Assembly (NCBI GenBank): GCA_021828245.1
Contig: JAKASC010000173.1
Location: forward strand, 1-5,104
DNA: 5,104 nucleotides
Direction of reading: 5' to 3'
Source of the DNA: Acidobacteriota bacterium
GTDB lineage: Bacteria > Acidobacteriota > Terriglobia > UBA7540
Below are positions 1 through 5,104 of the stretch, one piece after another (position 1 is the first letter of the stretch; each line of letters starts with the position of its first letter). The position numbers were made by a program, and so were the translations under genes. The notes beneath the pieces are model-generated. The model saw only the letters and a program-made list of their open reading frames with translations. It had not been told where the DNA came from and searched no databases.

Positions 1-165
1 CCGGACGTAGGGATTGCCGTCGAGAAGCTCGCCAAATCGGCGTTCGACGGCCCAATGAATTTCAGTTTCGGGAAAGCTTCGGCCCAAGGCGGCGACGGCC
101 GGCAGCGTGTGGACAATATCGCCGATGGAGCTTAAGCGGAGGATTAACAGGCGGCGCAGGTTCAC
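1..165 (-). CDS. waaC: GT9 glycosyltransferase N-terminus, probable ADP-heptose:LPS heptosyltransferase I, cut by window edge
   Basis: The first 55 residues of a second GT9 enzyme are visible; the frame is open to base 1, so the remaining roughly 280 to 300 residues lie outside. The fragment starts VNLRRLLILRLSSIGDIVHTLPA. The SSIGDIVHTLPA motif is the GT9 signature that holds the catalytic Asp (Asp16 here). It is the form seen in WaaC and its relatives, unlike the NWVGDAVLSLPA of the waaF in this window. WaaC adds the first heptose to Kdo. The start is GTG at 163-165: a TAA in frame only two codons upstream (172-174) rules out a longer protein, and no earlier internal ATG is seen. The gap after the hldC stop is 15 bases and contains no recognisable Shine-Dalgarno. 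Family membership is firm; the WaaC assignment is less so, because the acceptor-determining and C-terminal parts are missing and other GT9 members share this N-terminus. Confidence 0.8.
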   Translation of the reverse strand, partial: MNLRRLLILRLSSIGDIVHTLPAVAALGRSFPETEIHWAVERRFGELLDGNPYVR

Positions 166-180
166 GGTGGTTTATAGAGG

Positions 181-666
181 TCAGGGGTCCACGGTTTTTC
201 GGGCGATGCGGGCAATGAGATCCCGCGTGGAATGCGATTTGGGATCGCCGACAATCATGGTCTTCCCGCCCCAGGCTTGGACAACTTCGCGCTCCGGGAC
301 AGTCCCTTCGGAGTAGTCGGTTCCTTTGCAGTGAATGTGGGGTCGCAGTTCGCGGAGCAAGGGTTCGGCCGTCAACTCCTCAAAAACGATGACATAAGAC
401 ACGGAGCGAAGCGCAGCCACCAATTCGATTCTCGCGGCGACCGGCAAAATTGGCCGACCCTCCCCTTTCAGTTGGCGCACGGCTGCATCGCCGTTGACCC
501 CAACCACTAAAACATCGCCCTGGCGGCGAGCAGCCTCCAGATAGCGGACATGGCCCACGTGCAGCAGGTCAAAGCAACCGTTGGCAAAAACAATCTGGCG
601 CCCTTCGCCTCGCAGGCGTTCTCCGAGGTTGCGCGCTTCCGCCCGCGGGATGATCTTGCCGCTCAT
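181..666 (-). CDS. hldC: D-glycero-beta-D-manno-heptose 1-phosphate adenylyltransferase (HldE C-domain type)
   Basis: This enzyme joins heptose 1-phosphate with ATP to give ADP-D,D-heptose and pyrophosphate, the donor precursor used (after epimerisation) by the flanking heptosyltransferases. It has 161 residues, the normal size for a stand-alone RfaE domain II protein of the cytidylyltransferase superfamily. Motifs: VFANGCFDLLHVGHVRYL at 26-43, with the nucleotide-binding HVGH at 36-39; GVNGDAAVRQLKGEGRPI at 56-73; CKGTDY at 113-118; VPERE at 123-127; and HSTRDLIARI at 145-154, the counterpart of the family's STT-x-LI-x-RI motif. The ATG at 664-666 overlaps the hldA TGA as ATGA. A weak GAAG lies 5 bases upstream and a better AAGGA 15 bases upstream, which is far for normal use, so translation probably depends on coupling to hldA. 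Known homologues use ATP; use of another NTP cannot be excluded from sequence alone. Confidence 0.94.
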   Translation of the reverse strand: MSGKIIPRAEARNLGERLRGEGRQIVFANGCFDLLHVGHVRYLEAARRQGDVLVVGVNGDAAVRQLKGEGRPILPVAARIELVAALRSVSYVIVFEELTAEPLLRELRPHIHCKGTDYSEGTVPEREVVQAWGGKTMIVGDPKSHSTRDLIARIARKTVDP

Positions 667-1682
667 GCGTTCTTCACCGCTTCCTTCAGTTCTTCCGCGG
701 TGACAGTGGCCGTCCCGCGTTTCATGACGACGAGGCCGGCGGCACAGTTGGCGAGCATAGCGGCGCGGAGAAAATCGGCACCCGCGGCCAGCGCAGCCGT
801 AAACGCCGCAATGACGGTATCCCCGGCACCTGTCACGTCCACCGCCTGATCCGAGCCGAAGATGGGAAGGAGGCGCGCGGCGCGGCGCGGCTCAAGAAGC
901 ATCATTCCATCCCGTCCGCGGGTCACCAGAAGCGCTTCAAAGCGTTGGCGGCGCAGAATCCTTCTTCCCAAAAGTTCAAGACATTGCAGATCGTTGTCCA
1001 CCGACCGATGGGCCATTGCCTCAATTTCCGGCTCATTGGGCGTGGCGCCGGTCAACTCGCGGTAAGCTCCAAGGTCAAAACGAGAATCTACGGTCACGGG
1101 CCGAGCTTGTCGGCGGGCCGAGCGGCGCAACCGCGCCGCCGCGGCCGGGCTCGCCGTGCCGTATCCGTAATCGGAAATCAGCGCCCCGGTGGCCGAGGAA
1201 GCCGCTTCAGCGGCAAGCCGAGCCAAGCGGCGTCGCACGGCCGGCGGCGGGAGCGCGGCCGGCTCGTGGTCCAAGCGGACAATTTGTTGCCTCTGCCAGT
1301 GCGCCAGACCTCCCAGAATACGCGACTTCGTGGGCGTGCGATAGCCCGGAAGGCGCAGCACCCGGCTTGTGGACATTCCCTTTTGTCGAAAATATCTCAA
1401 CAGAGCGTCGCCGGGTTCGTCTTCCCCAACCAGTCCCACCACGACCGTTTGAACGCCGAGATCATTCAGGTTGTTGGCGGCATTGCCGCCGCCGCCGGGA
1501 ACGATTTCCCGCTCCCGCTGCTTTAAGATCAGCACCGGGGCCTCGCGCGACACACGCGCAATCTCGCCGTAAATAAATTCGTCGGCCACCAAGTCTCCGA
1601 ACATGACGATGCGCTGGCGAGGCAAGCGCTCAATGAGCGCCAGCAATTGAGCACGATTCTGCGCGTCTATTTGCACGGTCAC
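663..1682 (-). CDS. hldA: D-glycero-D-manno-heptose 7-phosphate kinase (PfkB family; HldE N-domain type)
   Basis: This kinase phosphorylates heptose 7-phosphate at C1, giving heptose 1,7-bisphosphate in the ADP-heptose pathway (cytoplasm). It corresponds to the N-terminal domain of E. coli HldE (RfaE domain I). From GTG 1682 it has 339 residues: GDLVADEFIYG at 29-39; ARVSREAPVLIL at 42-53; PGGGGNAANNL, the PfkB substrate-side glycine block, at 62-72; SDYGYG at 170-175; TPNEPE at 214-219; and DVTGAGDT, the PfkB ATP/anion-hole signature, at 282-289, with Asp288 as catalytic base. The start is uncertain. The frame is open to 1820, but the extra N-terminal residues (rich in Arg, inside waaF) do not look like the family. 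GTG at 1682 places about 28 residues before GDL, as usual for homologues; GTG 1676 and GTG 1736 are alternatives. None has a clear Shine-Dalgarno. The TGA overlaps the hldC start. A PfkB sugar kinase of other specificity is unlikely given the neighbour. Confidence 0.9.
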   Translation of the reverse strand: MTVQIDAQNRAQLLALIERLPRQRIVMFGDLVADEFIYGEIARVSREAPVLILKQREREIVPGGGGNAANNLNDLGVQTVVVGLVGEDEPGDALLRYFRQKGMSTSRVLRLPGYRTPTKSRILGGLAHWQRQQIVRLDHEPAALPPPAVRRRLARLAAEAASSATGALISDYGYGTASPAAAARLRRSARRQARPVTVDSRFDLGAYRELTGATPNEPEIEAMAHRSVDNDLQCLELLGRRILRRQRFEALLVTRGRDGMMLLEPRRAARLLPIFGSDQAVDVTGAGDTVIAAFTAALAAGADFLRAAMLANCAAGLVVMKRGTATVTAEELKEAVKNA

Positions 1683-1723
1683 CCCAGGGGCGCGAGCAAC
1701 GGTCGCGGCCCTATTTAGCGCGT

Positions 1724-2815
1724 TCAGTTTTCCCACTCTCTGTGATGCGTGATATGGAGTTCCTTGACAAGCTGGAGCGCGGCCCGATGCGCGCTCTCCA
1801 CGGTCAGTCCGTTCATGCATCGAAAATCAATGGGGCAAACTCGGTGTCCGCACGGGCTGCACGCGACGTGATGTTGAAGCACGCGGGCGTGCGCGCCGAG
1901 CGGGCCCGTGGCAAAGGCATCGGTTGAGCCAAACAGCGCCACCACTGGCACCCCCAGCGCCGCCGCCAAGTGCATGGACCCCGAATCGTTGCACAGCAGC
2001 AGACTCAATTGAGAAAGCAGGGCCATCCACTGGCGCAGGGACGTTTCTCCTGCCAGGATGACGGGGGTATGCCGCATCGCTTGGGCGATCGCTTCGGCGA
2101 GCGGACGCTCCGCCGGCAGACCCAAGATGAGCACGTCGGCGTGAAGCGCTCCAATCAGACGGTCCGCCAGGTCCGCAAAACGCGACGGCAGCCACCGCTT
2201 GGCCGGCCCGAAAGAAGCTCCTGGGCTCAAGCCCACGAGAAACCTAGGACCGCTCAGGCCCAGGCCCTTCAAATATCTTGCCGCCCAGTTTTTTTCACTC
2301 GGCCGTAGCGACAAGTGAATCTGCTCAATCAACGAGGGCTTTTCGGCAAGGCCGGCGCGGTAGAGCAGTTGCCAATAGTAATAGCTTTGATGGAGGTAAT
2401 GCGTTGGCGGAGGGACGGGAATGGGATGCGTCAGCCAAAACCCACGACCGTCCGTGGCGTAGCCGACCCGAACCGGAATGCGCGCCCGGTATGCGATCCA
2501 TGCGGCGTGGAAAGCGTTTTGGAACAGCACCGCCAAATCAAATTGCTCGGAACGAAGCTCCGCCGTTAACTTGCGGAAACCCTGCCAGCCGCGATGCTCC
2601 TTCCTGGGGTCGTAAACCTTCACCCGATGGAGAGCCGGATGCTGCCAATAGAGTTCGCTGACGGACGGCTTGGCCAGCACCACAATTTCGGCGGCGGGAA
2701 AGCGGCGGTGCAGGGCCTCGAGCGCGGGAAGCGAAAGCACGGCGTCGCCGACCCAATTGGTGGCCCGCACAAGAATCTTTCGCGGCGGCGGCAGCCGGTC
2801 GGCATGAAGCATCAC
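1724..2815 (-). CDS. waaF: ADP-heptose:LPS heptosyltransferase II (GT9 family)
   Basis: This is predicted to add the second L-glycero-D-manno-heptose from ADP-heptose onto the first heptose of the LPS inner core, in the cytoplasm at the inner membrane. It has 363 residues, normal for the family. Motifs: N-terminal Rossmann start KILVRATNWVGDAVLSLPAL, with Asp24 at the position of the catalytic Asp of GT9 enzymes; GRGFWLTHPIPVP at 123-135; PGASFGPAKRWL at 198-209 in the ADP-heptose-binding half; NDSGSMHLAAALGVP at 276-290; VALFGSTD at 292-299; and a Cys-rich block with Cys319, Cys322, Cys327 and Cys333 (CSPCGHRVCPIDFRCM). The NWVGDAVLSLPA motif and the Cys block favour type II (WaaF) over type I (WaaC). 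The start is GTG at 2815 (AGGAG 8 bases upstream, GTGA overlap with the lpxK stop) or the adjacent ATG at 2812 (spacer 11); the proteins differ by one residue. The exact acceptor in this organism is inferred. Confidence 0.92.
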   Translation of the reverse strand: MMLHADRLPPPRKILVRATNWVGDAVLSLPALEALHRRFPAAEIVVLAKPSVSELYWQHPALHRVKVYDPRKEHRGWQGFRKLTAELRSEQFDLAVLFQNAFHAAWIAYRARIPVRVGYATDGRGFWLTHPIPVPPPTHYLHQSYYYWQLLYRAGLAEKPSLIEQIHLSLRPSEKNWAARYLKGLGLSGPRFLVGLSPGASFGPAKRWLPSRFADLADRLIGALHADVLILGLPAERPLAEAIAQAMRHTPVILAGETSLRQWMALLSQLSLLLCNDSGSMHLAAALGVPVVALFGSTDAFATGPLGAHARVLQHHVACSPCGHRVCPIDFRCMNGLTVESAHRAALQLVKELHITHHREWEN

Positions 2816-3861
2816 GCGTTTTTCTCCTCGCGGAGGTGTACCGCGCGCCCCAGCATAGCCTCAAAAGCCGCGGCTTCGTTCACCTGAACGCGAATGGCAC
2901 ACTCCAGAAGCGGCGGCGAGATGGCCGCCGCGAGGCCGCGCGGAAAGTTCATGCCGTCTTTTTCCGTCGTCAAGCAGGCTTCCGCCCCGCGCTCGCGGGC
3001 TTGCTGGGCCATCTCCATGAGGTCGCCTGGGGAATAACGATGATGGTCGGAAAACGCTTTTTCGCCGACCACGTTGAACCCCCAACGCCGAACCGCTTGA
3101 AAAAAGCCCTGGGGATTGCCCAGCCCGGCGAAGACCATCACGGGTATGTTCTGAAAACGGCAAGGCGGATGTAACTCTCCGGTCCGCATCTCCACCAGGT
3201 GCGTGAGTTCCGTCGTGGAGTGGAAAATAGGGGCGCGCGGATTCACGGTGCGAACCAACATTTCATTCGCTTGGGGATTCGCCAGTTCCGCGCGGGTCAA
3301 CATCAGGGCGTCCGCTCGTCGCAGCGCGGCGAGGGGCTCACGCAGACGTCCTGCCGGAACGAGCGCCTCTTCGGCCAAAGCTTGGGTGGAATCCAACAAG
3401 ACCAAGTCAAGGTCGCGGGCAAGCCGCCAGTGCTGAAAACCGTCATCCAGAATATGCACGTCCACTCCGAATCGCCTTTCGGCTTCCCGGCCGGCGCGAA
3501 AGCGGTCGCGGGAAACCAGAATCGGGACCGTCGGCAGCTTTTGAGCCATCAGCGCCGGCTCATCGCCCACGTGGCGGGGGTCCGCCGCTCGTGGCGCGCC
3601 CGGTTCGATGACGAGCGGCACCTGAGTTGAGCGACCATAACCCCTCGTCAGAATGGCGGGGTGCAGCTCATTTTTGAGCAGCCATTCGGCAACGAAGATA
3701 ACGACCGGGGTCTTTCCGGTTCCTCCCACGGTCAGGTTGCCCACGCTGATGACGGGTCGCTCGAGCCGCCCGGGCCGAATCCAGCCTCGGTGATAGAGCT
3801 GCTCACGAATCTTGACCGCACAGCCGAACCCGCGGGCGAGCGGCGTCAACCATCGGCGCAT
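2812..3861 (-). CDS. lpxK: tetraacyldisaccharide 4'-kinase (lipid A 4'-kinase)
   Basis: LpxK phosphorylates the 4' position of tetraacyldisaccharide 1-phosphate with ATP, giving lipid IVA, the substrate of the upstream-encoded WaaA. It is a P-loop kinase that sits on the inner membrane with its active site in the cytoplasm. From the ATG at 3861 it has 349 residues, a usual family length. Visible motifs: an N-terminal hydrophobic/basic helix (about residues 1-27); SVGNLTVGGTGKTP with the Walker A at 45-52; RGYGR at 73-77; GDEP at 99-102; the Walker B-like DDGFQH at 139-144; and SDHHRYSPGD at 271-280. Asp100 and His273/274 correspond to the Asp-His catalytic pair described for the Aquifex enzyme (inference by alignment from memory). 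The frame is open back to a further start at 3945, but that would overlap waaA by 71 bases. The ATG at 3861 has an AGGAG five bases upstream and starts the conserved part, so I chose it. The TGA stop overlaps the start of waaF, which suggests coupling. Confidence 0.96.
   Translation of the reverse strand: MRRWLTPLARGFGCAVKIREQLYHRGWIRPGRLERPVISVGNLTVGGTGKTPVVIFVAEWLLKNELHPAILTRGYGRSTQVPLVIEPGAPRAADPRHVGDEPALMAQKLPTVPILVSRDRFRAGREAERRFGVDVHILDDGFQHWRLARDLDLVLLDSTQALAEEALVPAGRLREPLAALRRADALMLTRAELANPQANEMLVRTVNPRAPIFHSTTELTHLVEMRTGELHPPCRFQNIPVMVFAGLGNPQGFFQAVRRWGFNVVGEKAFSDHHRYSPGDLMEMAQQARERGAEACLTTEKDGMNFPRGLAAAISPPLLECAIRVQVNEAAAFEAMLGRAVHLREEKNA
2824..2828 (-). promoter_or_regulatory. ribosome binding site of waaF, inside the end of lpxK
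   Basis: On the minus strand this reads AGGAG within the last codons of lpxK. It is 8 bases from the GTG at 2813-2815 and 11 bases from the ATG at 2810-2812. Its spacing slightly favours the GTG, but both starts are possible. Its location inside lpxK fits translational coupling of the two genes. Confidence 0.65.
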
Positions 3862-3866
3862 GGAGG

Positions 3867-3871
3867 CTCCT
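3867..3871 (-). promoter_or_regulatory. ribosome binding site of lpxK
   Basis: On the minus strand this reads AGGAG, followed by a 5-base spacer (CCTCC) and the ATG at 3859-3861. It lies in the 13-base gap after the waaA stop, and it decides for this ATG over the longer in-frame start at 3945. Confidence 0.75.
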
Positions 3872-3874
3872 GGG

Positions 3875-5104
3875 TCAGGAGGTTGGCATCTCCAGCCAAG
3901 TCTTGATCTGGCCAAGCGTCCGTGCCGTCGCGCCCCGCTGCTCATTCAACACCTGCCGCGCCCGCGCGCCGAGTTGGTCACGGGCTGAGGCGTCGCCGAG
4001 CAGATGCAGCAGAGTGGGCGCAACCGCCGCGCCGTCGGGCACCTGGAGAACAGCTCCCGCGCCGAGAAAGTGCGTCGCCACATCGCGGAAATTTTCCATG
4101 TGGGGACCGATCAAGATCGCCTTGCCGGCCAGCGCCGGCTCGATGAGGTTGTGGCCTCCAGTCGGCGCGAGTGTCCCCCCCATAAAAACCACATCGGCCA
4201 AATCGAAGCTGGCCGCCAATTCCCCCATCGTGTCGAGCAACAGGGCTTCGGCGGATTCCAACGCGCTGCGCGACTCCTCGCTCATTCCGTCGAGCCGAGT
4301 CCGACGCACGGTGCGCAGGCCCGAATCTTTCAGCAACTGCTCCACCTCGTCAAAACGCGACGGATGGCGCGGGGCCACCATCCATAAGGCCCGCGGAAAG
4401 CGTTCCCGAACGGCGCGCGCAACCGGCAGCAAGAGCCGCTCTTCGCCCGGCATGGTGCTGGCCGCCAACCATACCGGCGCACGGCGCATGTCCGCCAACC
4501 TTTGTTTGGTTTCTGCGACCCACGAGTTAGGGCTGGGAGGCGCAATGTCATACTTGAGGTTGCCCGTGACCGTAACTTTCTCAGCCGGGACGCCGATCTG
4601 GCGCAATCGCTCGGCGTCGGCTTCCGATTGGGCGTAGAAATGGTCCACGCTTTGGAGAACTCGCCGCATGAAGGGTCGCACGCGGCGGTAACGACGAAAG
4701 GAGCGATCCGAAATTCGAGCATTGACGATAGCCACTCGGCATTGGGTCTGTTGGGCGGCTTGCAGAAGATTCGGCCAAATTTCTGTCTCCATGATGAGCA
4801 GCACCGCCGGGCGAATGATTTTCAGGGCGCGGCGAACCGACCAAGCCCAGTCGAGCGGCAAATAGAAACGCGCGGCGACGTTCGGCAGCCGTTGCTCGCC
4901 CACTTTGCGGCCCGCCGGGGTCACGTGACTGATGACGATGGGGCGGGCGGGATAAGCGCCGCTCAAGGCTTGAACCAACGGGACGGCGCTCAAGGTCTCG
5001 CCGACCGAAACCGCGTGAACCCAAATCCCTCCGGCCTGGAAGGAACGTCCGTCAAGCGGAAGAAAGCCCAGGCGCTCCCGCCAAGCGCCGCTTCCCAATT
5101 CGCC
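3875..5104 (-). CDS. waaA: 3-deoxy-D-manno-octulosonic acid (Kdo) transferase, 5' end missing
   Basis: This enzyme transfers Kdo from CMP-Kdo to lipid IVA at the cytoplasmic face of the inner membrane, the step that starts the LPS inner core. 409 residues are visible and the frame stays open to the window edge. By comparison with the family (about 420 to 440 aa), some 20 to 30 N-terminal residues, normally the membrane anchor, lie outside. Visible-residue positions: HAVSVGE at 30-36, holding the Glu that is the proposed catalytic base in Aquifex WaaA; METEIWPN at 105-112; GNLKYD at 181-186; APRHPSRF at 244-251; DTMGEL at 291-296; and GGHNLIEP at 316-323. The last three are the C-terminal CMP-Kdo-binding signatures of this GT-B (GT30) family. 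The TTG at 5098 is not a likely start, because homologous sequence (GEL before GSGAWRERLGFLP) continues upstream of it. The stop is TGA at 3875-3877, 13 bases before lpxK. Whether it adds one, two or more Kdo residues cannot be read from the sequence. Confidence 0.95.
   Translation of the reverse strand, partial: GELGSGAWRERLGFLPLDGRSFQAGGIWVHAVSVGETLSAVPLVQALSGAYPARPIVISHVTPAGRKVGEQRLPNVAARFYLPLDWAWSVRRALKIIRPAVLLIMETEIWPNLLQAAQQTQCRVAIVNARISDRSFRRYRRVRPFMRRVLQSVDHFYAQSEADAERLRQIGVPAEKVTVTGNLKYDIAPPSPNSWVAETKQRLADMRRAPVWLAASTMPGEERLLLPVARAVRERFPRALWMVAPRHPSRFDEVEQLLKDSGLRTVRRTRLDGMSEESRSALESAEALLLDTMGELAASFDLADVVFMGGTLAPTGGHNLIEPALAGKAILIGPHMENFRDVATHFLGAGAVLQVPDGAAVAPTLLHLLGDASARDQLGARARQVLNEQRGATARTLGQIKTWLEMPTS

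Noticed and set aside
872..890. GC-only run with repeated gcgcgg units, a possible small repeat or structured element.
   Set aside because: It is short and sits inside hldA, where it encodes an ordinary Pro-Arg-Arg-Ala-Ala-Arg stretch. It is simple GC-rich codon use.
945..1576. Two overlapping plus-strand open frames (193 and 186 codons) opposite hldA.
   Set aside because: They lie in different frames of the same stretch, are Arg/Pro/Gly-rich and lack any family motif. They are shadows of the kinase gene.
1683..1723. The largest gap in the window (waaF to hldA), examined for a promoter or terminator.
   Set aside because: I see no hairpin followed by a T-run on the minus strand and no convincing -10/-35 pair. 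It may even be partly coding if hldA starts at GTG 1736.
3862..3945. Longer lpxK start giving 28 extra N-terminal residues.
   Set aside because: The added residues are Arg-rich, overlap waaA by 71 bases and do not resemble LpxK. The ATG at 3861 has a well-spaced AGGAG.
3903..4637. Open reading frame of 244 codons on the plus strand, antisense to waaA.
   Set aside because: It is a low-complexity Arg/Ser/Ala-rich translation with no recognisable domain, lying entirely opposite a waaA whose motifs are intact. Long antisense frames are expected in GC-rich coding DNA.
1..5104. Search for tRNA or rRNA genes, CRISPR repeats, inverted terminal repeats, transposase genes, toxin-antitoxin or defence genes.
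   Set aside because: Nothing was seen. Nearly every base is accounted for by the six LPS genes, and no mobile-element or defence motif appears on either strand.

Overview
The window reads as a stretch of chromosome from a Gram-negative (diderm) bacterium. It holds one compact minus-strand gene cluster for the inner part of lipopolysaccharide (LPS): lipid A, Kdo and inner-core heptose. The DNA is GC-rich (roughly 60 % by eye, not counted). All six genes point the same way, and the direction of transcription is from high to low coordinates. Order and style (Kdo transferase, lipid A kinase, heptosyltransferase II, then a split heptose kinase and nucleotidyltransferase, then heptosyltransferase I) fit a non-enteric lineage; Verrucomicrobiota would be my first guess. 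That assignment is inference from protein flavour only and is not shown by any marker in the window.

Layout in transcription order: waaA (Kdo transferase, 5' end cut off by the right edge, 5104 to 3875); lpxK (lipid A 4'-kinase, 3861 to 2812); waaF-type ADP-heptose:LPS heptosyltransferase II (2815 to 1724); hldA-type PfkB heptose-7-phosphate kinase (start uncertain, about 1682 to 663); hldC-type ADP-heptose nucleotidyltransferase (666 to 181); and the first 55 codons of a second GT9 glycosyltransferase resembling waaC, heptosyltransferase I (165 to 1, cut off by the left edge). Gaps are 13, 41 and 15 bases, and two junctions overlap by up to 4 bases. The set therefore looks like one operon with translational coupling. 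No gene-free stretch exceeds about 41 bases, and I see no promoter, terminator, RNA gene, insertion sequence, CRISPR array or long repeat.

How the genes work together: LpxK adds the 4'-phosphate that completes the tetraacyl-disaccharide precursor (lipid IVA). WaaA then adds Kdo to it. HldA and HldC make two of the steps to ADP-heptose; the isomerase GmhA, phosphatase GmhB and epimerase HldD needed for the other steps are not in this window. The two GT9 enzymes transfer heptose from ADP-heptose to Kdo-lipid A and then to the first heptose. All motifs expected for these families are intact in what is visible. This is a normal, well-preserved housekeeping envelope region, and I found no convincing sign of an undescribed system.
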